Assembly: GCA_038203955.1 (NCBI GenBank)
Contig: JBBRDK010000003.1
Location: forward strand, 15,000 to 78,999
Direction of reading: 5' to 3'
DNA length: 64,000 nucleotides
DNA from: JALYUA01 sp038203955
GTDB lineage: Bacteria; Acidobacteriota; Thermoanaerobaculia; UBA5066; Gp7-AA6
The notes under the pieces are model-generated. The model did not search any database, was not told the origin of the DNA, and saw only the letters and a program-made list of their open reading frames with translations. This document shows positions 1 through 8,773 of the stretch, in pieces (within the stretch, counting starts at the first letter, position 1; every line of letters starts with the position of its first letter). A program made the position numbers and the translations under genes.

Positions 1-1
1 C

Positions 2-370
2 GTCCGGATGAAGCAGATGGCGGAGGCCTACGACAAGCAGGGCGTTCTCTTCGTCGGGATCAACAGCAACAGCTCCGAGCCCGAAGCCGAGGCGCGCGAG
101 CACGCGCGCAAACACGGCCACACCTTCCCGATCGTCAAGGACCCGGGCAACAAGATCGCCGACTTCTACGACGCCAAGCGCACTCCCGAGGCGTTCGTCG
201 TGACGCCCGACGGGAACGTGCGGTACCACGGCCGCATCGACGACAACTCCGAAGACGCGGCGAAGGTGACGTCTCCGGATCTCAAGAACGCGCTCGACGC
301 CCTCCTGGCGGGGCGCCCGATCCAGAGCGCGGAAACCAAGGCCTTCGGTTGCACCATCAAGCGCGTCTGA
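2..370 (+). CDS. Redoxin/thioredoxin-like protein, 5' truncated by window
   Basis: The frame is open to the window edge, so the true start lies upstream; the first internal ATG is at 8. The visible 120 residues look like the C-terminal part of an AhpC/TSA-type thioredoxin-fold protein: a strand with FVGINSN, then PEAFVVTPDGNVRYHGRIDD, which is the typical cis-Pro/beta-strand region of TlpA or peroxiredoxin relatives. The C-terminal AFGCTIKRV tail is often seen in secreted redoxin-domain proteins. The active-site cysteines would be upstream and cannot be checked. It overlaps the next thioredoxin-like gene by about 22 bp, so the two are probably co-transcribed and act in thiol redox or peroxide handling outside the cytoplasm. 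The exact substrate is unknown. Confidence 0.75.
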   Translation, partial: VRMKQMAEAYDKQGVLFVGINSNSSEPEAEAREHARKHGHTFPIVKDPGNKIADFYDAKRTPEAFVVTPDGNVRYHGRIDDNSEDAAKVTSPDLKNALDALLAGRPIQSAETKAFGCTIKRV

Positions 371-888
371 AGGGGCTTCGGCGGGCGGCGGCGATCGCGT
401 TCGCTGCCGCCTTCCTCCTTCTCCCGTCCGGCGGCGGGGCCGCGGAACCATCCCCGCGCATCGCGGGCGAGCTCGACGCCGCGGGCTTCCGCGACCTGCT
501 CGCTCGCCAGAAGGGCAGCGTCGTGCTCGTGAACTTCTGGGCGACCTGGTGCGTCCCGTGCCGGGAGGAATTTCCCGATCTCGTCCGCCTGCAGCGAGAG
601 CTGGCGCCTCGCGGCTTCAAGGTCGTGGGCGTCTCGACGGATTTCGGGAGCCAGCGCGGCGCCCTCGACCAGTTCCTCGACGAGATGAAGCCCGGCTTTC
701 CGAACTACTGGAAGAAGGGCGGAAACGAGCAGGCGTTCATTGAGAGTGTCGACCGCGACTGGGGCGGGGAGCTTCCGTTTTCCGTGCTCTACGCCCGCGA
801 CGGCACTCGGGTGAAGTCCCTGTCGGGCAAGCGCCGCTACGCCGATTACCGCCGGGAGGTCCTGGCGGCCTTGAGCGGGAGACGTTGA
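349..888 (+). CDS. TlpA-like secreted thioredoxin-fold protein
   Basis: A 179-aa protein with a basic N-terminus and hydrophobic signal (residues about 10-32), then a TlpA/ResA-type thioredoxin domain. The active site is clear: NFWATWCVPCREEFPDL, giving CxxC as C-V-P-C near residue 67. A later GELPFSVLYARDG segment supplies the cis-Pro loop. This family reduces periplasmic disulfides, for instance during cytochrome c maturation. The only start that keeps the signal peptide is TTG at 349, overlapping the upstream redoxin gene, so translation is probably coupled. The stop codon TGA (886-888) lies inside a GTTGAGC heptamer repeat. Confidence 0.8.
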   Translation: MHHQARLKGLRRAAAIAFAAAFLLLPSGGGAAEPSPRIAGELDAAGFRDLLARQKGSVVLVNFWATWCVPCREEFPDLVRLQRELAPRGFKVVGVSTDFGSQRGALDQFLDEMKPGFPNYWKKGGNEQAFIESVDRDWGGELPFSVLYARDGTRVKSLSGKRRYADYRREVLAALSGRR

Positions 889-897
889 GCGTTGAGC
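884..897 (+). repeat. Two GTTGAGC heptamers at gene end
   Basis: GTTGAGC occurs twice in tandem at 884-890 and 891-897. The TGA stop of the TlpA-like gene is part of the first unit. This is the smallest member of the heptamer array family found across the window. Confidence 0.5.
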
Positions 898-931
898 GCG
901 ATACGAAGGTTTGCCGCCCCGGCCGAAGACC

Positions 932-1414
932 CTACCGCCTGACTCCACCGCCGCGCCGGGGGTCTCTCCGGGTTCCGTCCAGTCCCCAGACCCTTCCGGT
1001 ATCGGCCGCGCACAGGAGAAGCAGCAGGAGCAGAGCGAACTTCGTGGTCAGTCCGGCGGTGATCCACTTCTCCCAGGATGTGCCGGGGCCGGGGTACGAC
1101 TGCCCGAGGAGAATCGAGACCATGAGGAGAGATCCGCAGGCGGTCGCCGCCCGGGTCCACAGGCCGAGGACGAGGGAGATCCCGAGCGCGAGCTCTCCCG
1201 CCGCCACGATCCAGGCGAAAACGCCGGCGTTCGGCAGGACGACGTTCTGAAGGACGCCGCGCCAGAAAGGCCACGACTCCTTTATCATGCCGGAGGCCGA
1301 CTTCGCGAACCCACCGTGCACGAACGCTCCGAGGATCTTGCCGAGTCCTTCGGCGATGAAAATTACTCCGGTAGCGATCCGCACGACGGCGGCGAGACGG
1401 GCCGACGAGCTCAT
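932..1414 (-). CDS. DoxX family membrane protein
   Basis: A 160-aa hydrophobic protein with four predicted membrane segments (about residues 8-28, 55-75, 80-102 and 115-137). The N-terminal pattern RIATGVIFIAEGLGKILG and central GELALGISLVLGLWTRAA are typical of the DoxX/DoxD-like family. Members are small integral membrane proteins tied loosely to thiosulfate or quinone redox or to oxidative stress; the function here is not defined. The start is ATG with only a weak ribosome site. The gene converges on the TlpA-like gene, with 43 bp between the stops. Confidence 0.8.
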   Translation of the reverse strand: MSSSARLAAVVRIATGVIFIAEGLGKILGAFVHGGFAKSASGMIKESWPFWRGVLQNVVLPNAGVFAWIVAAGELALGISLVLGLWTRAATACGSLLMVSILLGQSYPGPGTSWEKWITAGLTTKFALLLLLLLCAADTGRVWGLDGTRRDPRRGGGVRR

Positions 1415-1700
1415 ACCCGGAGTTTAGCCGACGCGTTCCGCGAGACGGAACGGTTCGAGAGATGTCGTGTGTCGGCTTCTCGGCGCGGTCGTGGCCGGCC
1501 CTCTCCCTCGACCCCTCGCGGGGCTGTCCGACGCGAGCACGTCCCGACAACGCGATGACCGCCCCGGATGACGCGCAGTCCTCTTCCAGTGACAGCGGGA
1601 ACGCGGGTCCTCGTGGTTCTCTCGACATTGGAGATGGTTCATTTGGATCACAATTTGCTACAGTGGAGTACGACATCCGAACACTTTTGAAAGGGACCTC

Positions 1701-3122
1701 ATGAGAAATGCGCGTTCGCGGAGTGCGATTCTGGGCGCTTTCGCTCTTTGCGCCCTGCCTCTTCGAGCTGCCTCAGAGCCAGCGCGGGCGCCGATCGCGC
1801 GGCGGGCCGTTTCCGCGCCGGGGCGACTGACACCGCAGGCGGCGCAGGCGACCACCGCTTTTTCGACCGAGGTCCCCCTGGTCGCACACATCAACGCGAC
1901 AGCCGCCGTCGACACCCTCGTCCTGTCGGCCGGGCATCCGTTCACGATCACGCTGACGGCCCGCGATCCCCGAACGGGAACGACCGGAACGGGTCTGGCC
2001 ATCCCCGAGAACGACATCTTCGGCTTTTTCAGCATCCCGGCGATCACGGGCAACTCGAGCAACCCCGAGGTCTTCATCAAGATCATCGACGGACGCGCGT
2101 TGAACAACGCGTACTGGGTGTTCTACAACGGGCTCACCGATCTCGAGTACACGCTCACGGTCCGCGAGAACGCGACCGGCCGCACGAAGGTGTACCTGAA
2201 GCCGGCGGGCAACACGGCCTGCGGCGCTCAGGACACCTCCGCCTTTCCCGTGACCGCCGCCTCGCTGGCGGCCGAAAAGCTGCCGCTCGACCTCGACGCC
2301 CTGAACGTGCCGTCGCGCACGAGCGTCCTTCGCACGTCCGTAGACTTCACGAATACGACGAACGTCGCGATCACCGTCGAATATCAATACTCCTACACGT
2401 GCGTCGCCGCGGCCTGCAGCCCCGTCGGTCTGTTCACTCGAACGTCCCTCCAGACGTTCGTTCTGAACGCCCTCGACTCGAGACATTTCGACGACTTCGT
2501 CGCGAGCCTCGCGGCCCCCCCTTCACTCCTGGCGGCGGGAGCGGAGCAGGGCTCTTACGGAACCCTGCTCGTGACGTTTCGCGGCGTGCCGAGCGCGCAG
2601 GGCTCCGAGGCCACGGTCCAGGCGCGAACCTACTCGCGGGTCGTGGAGTCGGATCCGCTGAAGGGGACGGTCGGTTTCACGACGCCGGCCTCGCTCTTCG
2701 GCGAAGCCGCGACGTCCGTTCTCGTCGGCACCGCGAGGGACACGCGCGGAGCGCCGGGAGTCGAGGGGACGCTCTCCTCCAACGTCGGGATTCGAAACAG
2801 CGACGTCAACGGATCGCGCTTCCCGGGGACCGACCGGTCCGTGACCGTGGACCTGACGTTCTACAACACGGCCACCGGCCAGCGGGTGGGGGGATCGGTT
2901 CCCCTGGCAGGACTGCGGCCCGGGGAGGTCCGCGAAGTCACCGACATCTGGACGGCGGGCGGCATTCCCTCTTCGGTCCACACGGTCGTCGTCTTCGCCG
3001 ACATCCGAGGCGCGACGGCGCAGTCCGCGACCATCGAGGGGTACATCACCATCGACGACGTCAACTCGAAGGACTCCGCCTTTTACGAGTTGAAGTGCGC
3101 GGACACGGTCTGCGGGCAGTAG
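1701..3122 (+). CDS. Secreted protein of unknown function
   Basis: A 473-aa protein with an N-terminal signal peptide (ILGAFALCALPLRAAS, cleavage near residue 24) and no membrane segment after it. The body is rich in Thr, Val and Asn and looks all-beta. NNAYWVFYNGLTDLEYTLTV near residue 135 is followed by a second half of beta-sandwich-like sequence. Two cysteines near C174 and the CVAAAC pair could form disulfides. I do not recognise a catalytic family. The start at ATG 1701 is preceded by AAAGGGACC. It stands alone between a convergent-facing region and purD, so context gives no clue to its job. An extracellular or surface protein is the safest reading. Confidence 0.7.
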   Translation: MRNARSRSAILGAFALCALPLRAASEPARAPIARRAVSAPGRLTPQAAQATTAFSTEVPLVAHINATAAVDTLVLSAGHPFTITLTARDPRTGTTGTGLAIPENDIFGFFSIPAITGNSSNPEVFIKIIDGRALNNAYWVFYNGLTDLEYTLTVRENATGRTKVYLKPAGNTACGAQDTSAFPVTAASLAAEKLPLDLDALNVPSRTSVLRTSVDFTNTTNVAITVEYQYSYTCVAAACSPVGLFTRTSLQTFVLNALDSRHFDDFVASLAAPPSLLAAGAEQGSYGTLLVTFRGVPSAQGSEATVQARTYSRVVESDPLKGTVGFTTPASLFGEAATSVLVGTARDTRGAPGVEGTLSSNVGIRNSDVNGSRFPGTDRSVTVDLTFYNTATGQRVGGSVPLAGLRPGEVREVTDIWTAGGIPSSVHTVVVFADIRGATAQSATIEGYITIDDVNSKDSAFYELKCADTVCGQ

Positions 3123-3131
3123 AGACGGGTC

Positions 3132-3166
3132 GGGAATTGGGAATCGGGAATCGGGAATCGGGAATC
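3132..3166 (+). repeat. Five GGGAATC-type heptamers
   Basis: One GGGAATT followed by four perfect GGGAATC units in phase, just after the stop of the secreted-protein gene. The sequence then reads GAAG, the same junction seen at the 3' edge of the 72-bp dispersed element elsewhere in the window. Confidence 0.85.
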
Positions 3167-3211
3167 GAAGAAAATACCGAATGGCGGCGACCTGAGCGTC
3201 GTGGCCGAAAG

Positions 3212-3246
3212 AGAACTGACAGCTGAGAGCTGACGACTGTCAGCTG
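3212..3246 (+). repeat. Degenerate AGCTGAC heptamer array over purD stop
   Basis: Five units with 7-bp spacing (AACTGAC, AGCTGAG, AGCTGAC, GACTGTC, AGCTG). The stop codon of purD on the minus strand (3240-3242) lies within it. Confidence 0.65.
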
Positions 3247-4523
3247 CTCGTCGGCCTTCCCGCCCGCGCCCCGATGTCCCGGCGCAGGTGCTTTCCTTCG
3301 AACTCGATGACCTCCGCGGCCTCGTAGGCGCGCGCCGCCGCCTCGCCGATCGTCGGGGCGCACGCCGTGACGACCAGGACCCGCCCGCCCGCCGTGACGA
3401 GGTGGTCTCCCTCGATCGCCGTGCCCGCGTGGAAGATCTCGATCCCCGCCATCTTCGCGGCCTCGTTGACGCCCCGGATGGGCTTTCCGTGCTCGTAATT
3501 GCCCGGGTACCCGGCGGCGCAGAGAACGACCGCGGCGCACGCCTCTGGCTTGATCTCGAGGGCAGGAAACCGGTCGAGCTCCCCGCGGGCCGCGGCCATC
3601 AGCAGGCCGGCCAGGTCCGACTGGAGCCGCGGGATGATGACTTCCGTCTCGGGATCCCCGAAGCGGGCGTTGAACTCGAGGATCTTCGGTCCATCGTCCG
3701 TCAACATGAGGCCGGCGTAGAGGACGCCGGTAAACGTGCGGCCCTCCGCTTCGAGGCCTTTCAACGCCGGCCAGAGGATTTCCTTCATGACCCGCGACGA
3801 GGTCGCCGCATCCAGGATCCCCGCCGGCGAGTGACCGCCCATCCCGCCCGTGTTGGGTCCGCGGTCGCCGTCGTAGACCTTCTTGTAGTCGCGGGCGGTC
3901 GGCAGAGGGACGGCGTTCTGCCCGTCGCAGACCGCGAGGAAGGAGGCCTCATTTCCGGAGAGGAACTCCTCGACGAGGATCCGGTCGCCGCCAGCGCCGA
4001 AGACCCGCTCCTGGAAGAAGAGCGAGAGCGCCCGTTCCGCGTCTTCCCCGGACTCGACGGTCAGCACCCCCTTGCCGTTCGCCAGGCCGTCCGCCTTGAG
4101 AACGCAGGGGTATCCCATCTGACGGATTGCGGCATCGGCCTCGGATTTCGAGGCGCACGCGACGCCCCGGGCCGTGGCGATGCCATGCCGCCGGAAGAAC
4201 TCCTTCGCGAAGACCTTGGACGTCTCGATCTGGGCGGCCAGGCGGGACGGCCCGAAGAGGGTCATCCCGCGTTTTGAAAACTCGTCCGCGATGCCGAGCG
4301 ACAGGGGGAGCTCGGGCCCGACCACGGTCAGGTCGAACTGCAGCTTCTCCGCGAGGTCGGCGATCTCGACGATGTTTCCCGAAGAGACGGGAAGGCAGTC
4401 GGCCGTCTCGGCGATCCCGGGATTGCCCGGAGCGCAGAAGAGCTCCTCGACGAAAGCGCTCCGGCGCAGACCCCAGCAGAGGGCGTGCTCGCGGCCGCCG
4501 CTCCCCACGACGAGAACTTTCAT
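3240..4523 (-). CDS. purD: Phosphoribosylamine--glycine ligase
   Basis: A 427-aa ATP-grasp enzyme of de novo purine synthesis, joining 5-phosphoribosylamine and glycine with ATP to give GAR in the cytoplasm. The N-terminus MKVLVVGSGGREHAL is the PurD signature. LKADGLANGKGV is the ATP-grasp lysine loop, DRGPNTGGMGG the glycine-rich signature near residue 222, and EFNARFGDPETE carries the metal-binding Glu/Asn pair. Length is normal for the family. It lies 39 bp downstream of a small secreted-protein gene on the same strand. Its last codons and stop run into a heptamer repeat. Confidence 0.97.
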   Translation of the reverse strand: MKVLVVGSGGREHALCWGLRRSAFVEELFCAPGNPGIAETADCLPVSSGNIVEIADLAEKLQFDLTVVGPELPLSLGIADEFSKRGMTLFGPSRLAAQIETSKVFAKEFFRRHGIATARGVACASKSEADAAIRQMGYPCVLKADGLANGKGVLTVESGEDAERALSLFFQERVFGAGGDRILVEEFLSGNEASFLAVCDGQNAVPLPTARDYKKVYDGDRGPNTGGMGGHSPAGILDAATSSRVMKEILWPALKGLEAEGRTFTGVLYAGLMLTDDGPKILEFNARFGDPETEVIIPRLQSDLAGLLMAAARGELDRFPALEIKPEACAAVVLCAAGYPGNYEHGKPIRGVNEAAKMAGIEIFHAGTAIEGDHLVTAGGRVLVVTACAPTIGEAAARAYEAAEVIEFEGKHLRRDIGARAGRPTSS

Positions 4524-4562
4524 GTGCGCGCATTGTACCGGGGGGTCCGGAAGCGCGGTGCG

Positions 4563-5096
4563 TCACTTTCGCCGTGTCGATTTTTTTCTTCCCGTGCTCG
4601 AACGCGGCCGTTTCGGGCGGCCGGAGACGCGCGACTCGGCTCGCACCCGGCTGGTCGAGGACGAGACCTCGAACCGGTGAAATCGGCCCGTGAAACCGAC
4701 GGCGGTCTCGAGGGAGTCATGAGGCCCGAGGGTTCCCCCGAAACGGCCCTGGACCCGCGCGGCCACGCGTCCGTCGCGGAGCGCGCGGGCCTCGAAGCGG
4801 ATCGCACGGCCGTCCCACGTGCCCTGGCCCGCATTGGTGACGCGAACGAGGCAGAGAGTCGCGGTGTCGCTCGAGACGCCGCGGTCCTCGTCGATCCTCA
4901 AGGTGAGAGAGGTCCAGTCGGGCGGCTCGAGGGCGGCGGCGCCGTTCGAGCCAGGCGTGTTGCGATCGACGGAAGATCGGCGCGAAAAGAGGAGCGCTCC
5001 GTGCGCTGCGGGAGCCTCGCCGGCGCGCAGAAGGGCATCCGGAAGACAGGTACCGAGACCGGCGATCAGACAGAAAAGGCGGAGATAGAGTCCCAT
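4563..5096 (-). CDS. Small secreted protein, unknown
   Basis: A 177-aa protein starting at ATG 5096, chosen over longer open frames because CCAGGAGGG sits four bases upstream and the first residues MGLYLRLFCLIAGLGTCLPD form a signal peptide. The mature part contains WTSLTLRIDEDRG and LCLVRVTNAGQGTWDGRAI, an Ig/CARDB-like beta pattern that might be an adhesive or structural domain; this is only a pattern impression. The C-terminus is strongly basic (GRKKSTRRK). It is followed by purD on the same strand and diverges from the homocysteine methyltransferase gene, sharing an 85-bp promoter region with it. Confidence 0.6.
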   Translation of the reverse strand: MGLYLRLFCLIAGLGTCLPDALLRAGEAPAAHGALLFSRRSSVDRNTPGSNGAAALEPPDWTSLTLRIDEDRGVSSDTATLCLVRVTNAGQGTWDGRAIRFEARALRDGRVAARVQGRFGGTLGPHDSLETAVGFTGRFHRFEVSSSTSRVRAESRVSGRPKRPRSSTGRKKSTRRK

Positions 5097-5181
5097 TTTC
5101 CCTCCTGGACGGTGGAGGGGCCGGGAGAAGTGAGACCCGGAAGGACGCCGGCAGTGTAGCATTCCGGGTCCGGGAGAGACG

Positions 5182-7050
5182 ATGGCGAAAGACTTCAGAA
5201 AAGCGCTCGGAGAGGAGATCCTGCTGGCCGACGGCGCCATGGGGACCCTTCTCGTCTCGAGGGGCGCTTCCCCGGAACAGGCCAAGTCGCCGTTGAACGT
5301 GACGGATCCCGAGTCGGTCCGCGAGGTGCACGACGATTATCGGGATGCGGGCGCGCGCATTCTGACGACCAACACGTGGGACGCGAACCGGGTCAAGCTC
5401 ACCGCACACGAGTGGGCCGACTCGCTCGAAAAGATCAACCGCGAAGGTGCGCGCCTCGCCCGCGAGTCGGCAGCCGGCGAAATGGTCTTCGTCGCCGGAT
5501 CGATGGGTCCGCTCGGCGCACTCGTGAAGCCGTATGGCCGGCTGACCCTCGTCCAGGTCCGGGAGATCTTCGAAGAACAGGCCCGCGCCCTGCTTGAAGG
5601 CGGGATCGATCTGATCCTGCTCGAGACCTTCGGGAGCCTGCTCGAGGCGGCCGAGGCTGTGCGCGCCGTGAGGGGTCTCTCGGCAGACGTCCCGATCGTG
5701 GCGCAGATGACGTTTCTTTCCGACGGCCGGACGGCCTTCGGCGAGAGCGCCTCGCATGCTCTGTCCACGCTCGCGATGGCGGGCGCGGACGCGGTCGGGA
5801 TGAACTGCACGCTCGGCCCGCAGGAGACTCACGACGTGTTCGCGCGCCTGTCGCCCTCCGTTACGGTGCCGCTCTGCGCAATGCCGAACGCGGGTTATCC
5901 GACCGTCGTGCACGGCCGCAACGTCTATCTCTCCTCCCCCGATTACCTGCGCGACTACGCGACGGCGTTCGTCGAAGCGGGCGCGTCGATCATCGGAGGG
6001 TGCTGCGGAACGACTCCCGAACACATCCGCGCGATGGCGAAGGCCGTCAAGGGGCGCCCTCGCGCGACCACCGGCCGCGTGGTCGCCGTCGCCGTGGAGA
6101 GACCGGTCGAGAGGCTGGCCGAGCCCGGGATCGAGACCTCCCGGCTCAAGAGAAAGCTCGCAGACGCCGACGAGTTCGTGGTCACCGCGGAAGCGGAGCC
6201 ACCGAAAGGCGTAGACGTTTCCGCCGCCGTCGAAGGCGCGCGAGTCCTGAAGGCCGGCGGGGTGGACGCCGTCAACGTGACGGACAACCCCATGGCGCGC
6301 CTCCGGATGTCATCGATCTCGGTGGCGGCAATCCTCCAGCGCGAGACGGGCCTGGAAGCCGTCGTCCAGATCACGACCCGCGACCGCAACGTGCTGGGGC
6401 TCCAGTCCGATCTGCTCGGGGCCGCGGGCTTGGGCCTGAAAGCCATCCTGTGCCTGGGCGGAGACCCGCTCAAGATCGGGGACTACCCGCAGGCGAAACA
6501 GGTGTCCGAGGTGGACGTCCTGGGCCTGCTTCGCATGGCTCGCGGACTGAACGGAGGAGCCGATCTCGTGGGCAACGCGATCGGGGCGCCCACCTCGTTC
6601 GCCATCGCTTGCGCAGCCAATCCGGCGGCCTCCGATCTCGAGATTGAGTTCTCGAAGCTGCGCGCGAAGATCGAAGCCGGAGCCACGTTCGCCCAGACTC
6701 AGCCCGTCTACGACGTCGCGGCGCTCGAACGCTTCCTCGCCCGGCCGGAAGCCCGGGCGATTCCCGTTCTCGTGGGCCTGATTCCCCTGCGCTCGTTGAA
6801 GCAGACCCTCTTCTTCGCCAACGAGGTGCCGGGCATCGTGGTCCCGGACGCGATTCAGGACCGCATGCGGGCCGCGTCGGAGAAGGGCCCCGATCACGAG
6901 AAGGCCGAAGGTCTCGCGATCGCCCGCGAGCTCGCCCAGGCGATCGCCGGGGTCGCCCGGGGCATCCACATCATGCCGATGGGCAAGTACGCCGTCGTCG
7001 GGGAGATCCTCCAGGCCGTTTCGATGCCCTCCAAGACGGCGCGGCGCTAG
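5182..7050 (+). CDS. Bifunctional homocysteine S-methyltransferase / methylenetetrahydrofolate reductase
   Basis: A 622-aa fusion. Residues 1-300 are a zinc-dependent homocysteine S-methyltransferase: ADGAMGT at the start, cysteine C209 in GMNCTLGP, and the C274-C275 pair in IIGGCCGTTPEH as zinc ligands. Residues about 330-615 are the TIM-barrel MTHFR domain, with VTAEAEPPKG, NVTDNP, CLGGDP and the FAQTQPVYD signature. It would reduce methylene-THF and methylate homocysteine to methionine in the cytoplasm. The architecture and length match the B. subtilis YitJ type (about 612 aa). The start ATG 5182 follows GGGAGAG. The gene is single, divergent from a small secreted-protein gene. Confidence 0.93.
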   Translation: MAKDFRKALGEEILLADGAMGTLLVSRGASPEQAKSPLNVTDPESVREVHDDYRDAGARILTTNTWDANRVKLTAHEWADSLEKINREGARLARESAAGEMVFVAGSMGPLGALVKPYGRLTLVQVREIFEEQARALLEGGIDLILLETFGSLLEAAEAVRAVRGLSADVPIVAQMTFLSDGRTAFGESASHALSTLAMAGADAVGMNCTLGPQETHDVFARLSPSVTVPLCAMPNAGYPTVVHGRNVYLSSPDYLRDYATAFVEAGASIIGGCCGTTPEHIRAMAKAVKGRPRATTGRVVAVAVERPVERLAEPGIETSRLKRKLADADEFVVTAEAEPPKGVDVSAAVEGARVLKAGGVDAVNVTDNPMARLRMSSISVAAILQRETGLEAVVQITTRDRNVLGLQSDLLGAAGLGLKAILCLGGDPLKIGDYPQAKQVSEVDVLGLLRMARGLNGGADLVGNAIGAPTSFAIACAANPAASDLEIEFSKLRAKIEAGATFAQTQPVYDVAALERFLARPEARAIPVLVGLIPLRSLKQTLFFANEVPGIVVPDAIQDRMRAASEKGPDHEKAEGLAIARELAQAIAGVARGIHIMPMGKYAVVGEILQAVSMPSKTARR

Positions 7051-7119
7051 GAGACTCCTGGAATTCCCGGAAATTCGGAAGGTTCGGTGATTGCTTCCCT
7101 TACTGAGTTGGAGGTGCGT

Positions 7120-8073
7120 ATGAAGGGTCTTTCGCGGTTTTCCACCGCTCTCGCTCTGCTGCTCGCGGCCGCGGCCGCGCAGGCCGGGACTCAGGGGCGC
7201 GTCTCGGGCCGGGTGACCGACTCGGCCGGCAACCCCGTCGAAGGCGTCACCATCACGATCACGACACCCGCCATCAAGAACTTCAAGATGACAGCCAAGA
7301 CGTCCTCGGATGGCCGCTACGGATCGATCGTGAACGACGCCACGATGATGTACCACGTCCGGTTCGAGAAAGAGGGCTTCGTTCCCGCCGATACCGACAA
7401 GAAGTTCTCGACCGTCGACATCACGACTCTCGATCAGAAGCTGCTCAAGACGTCCGAGGCCCCGGCCGGGAAGGGGGCGGCCGCTCCCGCGGCGCAGGCT
7501 CCGTCTTCGAACGATCAGGCCACTCTTTCCTACAACGCGGCGGTGGACCTTCTGAACTCCGGCGACAAGGCGGGAGCGGAAGCCAAGTTCAGGGAAGCGG
7601 TGGGGAAGAACGCGGACCTGCCGCAGGGCTGGCAGGCGTTGACCACTCTCGCCTACGAGAAGAAGGACTGGGCCCACGTCATTGAGTACGGTCAGAAGGC
7701 GACGGATCTGGATCCGACGATGACGTCGCTCTATGGGCTCATCGCGGACGCCGCGAACAAGTCGGGAGACAAGAAGACGGCCGCGGACATGCGGAAGAAA
7801 TTCGAAGAGGCGAATCCGGACACGCCCGAGATGCTCTACAACAAGGGGATCGACGCGTACAACAAGAAGAAGTCCAAGGACGCCGAGGACCTGCTGTCGA
7901 AGGCGGTCGAGGCCAAGCCCGATTTCGCGCTGGCGCACTACTACCTGGCGCTGTCCGCGATGAACAACAAGCACAACTCGGTGGCGCGGGAGCATTTCCA
8001 GAAATACCTGGAGCTCGAGCCGAACGGCGCCGAGGCGGGAACCGCGAAGGAATTACTGCCGCTGGTGAAATAA
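7120..8073 (+). CDS. Secreted carboxypeptidase-regulatory-like / TPR protein
   Basis: A 317-aa protein. I start it at ATG 7120, preceded by GGAGGTGCGT; the signal peptide runs from there (FSTALALLLAAAAAQAG). Residues 25-110 form a CarboxypepD_reg-like beta domain (GRVSGRVTDSAGNPVEGVTI), followed by an Ala/Pro linker. From about 140 to the end are TPR helices (NAAVDLLNSGDKAGAEAKF, NKGIDAYNKKKSKDAEDLL, LAHYYLALSAMNNKHNSV). This combination is common in Acidobacteriota secretomes and probably mediates protein-protein contacts at the envelope. No catalytic residues are seen. It is followed by hairpins that look like a terminator. Confidence 0.8.
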   Translation: MKGLSRFSTALALLLAAAAAQAGTQGRVSGRVTDSAGNPVEGVTITITTPAIKNFKMTAKTSSDGRYGSIVNDATMMYHVRFEKEGFVPADTDKKFSTVDITTLDQKLLKTSEAPAGKGAAAPAAQAPSSNDQATLSYNAAVDLLNSGDKAGAEAKFREAVGKNADLPQGWQALTTLAYEKKDWAHVIEYGQKATDLDPTMTSLYGLIADAANKSGDKKTAADMRKKFEEANPDTPEMLYNKGIDAYNKKKSKDAEDLLSKAVEAKPDFALAHYYLALSAMNNKHNSVAREHFQKYLELEPNGAEAGTAKELLPLVK

Positions 8074-8102
8074 CCCGGGTTCCGCGCGGGGACCTTTACC
8101 GC

Positions 8103-8161
8103 GCAGTCAAGACAGAACTGCTTTTGAGCATATTTGGGCGCGCGTGGGACGCGCGCGCCCA
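8103..8161 (+). terminator. Probable terminator region with two hairpins
   Basis: GCAGT (8103-8107) and ACTGC (8117-8121) pair and are followed by TTTT. A second, stronger hairpin has a 10-bp stem, TGGGCGCGCG / CGCGCGCCCA, at 8135-8161 with a 7-nt loop. They lie between convergent genes, so they could stop transcription from both sides. The second hairpin lacks a U-tract. Confidence 0.45.
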
Positions 8162-8216
8162 GATACGACACGGCGACCTTTCCGCGAGTACGCGGGGCGC
8201 CGCCAGGGATCCTGGT

Positions 8217-8384
8217 TCAGGCCCGGGTCGTGGAAATCACCCGGCACAGGCGGGGGCCGGGCAGGTCGTCGTCGTCGATCGCGAGGACGACGACCACGGC
8301 GATCGCGAAGAGCAGAAGGACGGCCGAGACCTCACCCGGAAGGGTGGAAAAAAGGGCCGACCAGGCCGCGGCGAGCGCGCTCAA
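8217..8384 (-). CDS. Candidate 55-aa small membrane protein
   Basis: A short frame starting at TTG (8384-8382), which overlaps the TGA stop of the upstream 75-aa gene as TTGA, a classic coupling arrangement. The product has one strong membrane segment, VSAVLLLFAIAVVVVLAI, preceded by a short amphipathic Trp-containing N-terminus and followed by DDDD and a basic tail. GC-rich third positions and the lack of stop codons support it, but the frame is short. If real, it is a single-pass membrane peptide co-expressed with the 75-aa protein. No family is recognised. Confidence 0.35.
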   Translation of the reverse strand: MSALAAAWSALFSTLPGEVSAVLLLFAIAVVVVLAIDDDDLPGPRLCRVISTTRA

Positions 8385-8608
8385 AACCGCTCTTGCAGCG
8401 CGTCGAAAGGCGCGCGAAGAGGGAGCGTCGAATCCGCGTCGAGGTCGAGATCAGCGAACGGTCGCGGCTGCGTGATGTCCTGCAGCCGGTTGAGAAACGC
8501 GTCGAGAAACTCCTGGCGGCCTTCGATGACCTCGGTCAACGTGATCCGCCCTCCGAGTAATTCCTGGAGCGGATCCGACGATTCCGCAAACGTCAATTGG
8601 ATTCTCAC
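8381..8608 (-). CDS. Small conserved-looking protein, unknown
   Basis: I start this at GTG 8608, preceded by GAGAGGCAGC; a longer frame from TTG 8671 has no ribosome site. The 75-aa product (starting RIQLTFAESSDPLQELLGG) is acidic, has no membrane segment, and contains LTEVIEGRQEFLDAFLNRL, which looks like one amphipathic helix. It is divergent from the WYL regulator at 8774, so the regulator may control it. No known family is recognised. Confidence 0.5.
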   Translation of the reverse strand: MRIQLTFAESSDPLQELLGGRITLTEVIEGRQEFLDAFLNRLQDITQPRPFADLDLDADSTLPLRAPFDALQERF

Positions 8609-8773
8609 GCTGCCTCTCGTAAAAGCAAGCCGGGGGCCACACGCCATTGACGCGAAAAGCCCCATTTTCAAAGGGCTTTCTCGTTGTTGGCCTCTCCCTC
8701 ACTGACACGAGGTGTACGAGGAATTACACCCTGGCCGACAATTTGTGGCAACCCGTCGTGCGAGAATCGCCGC

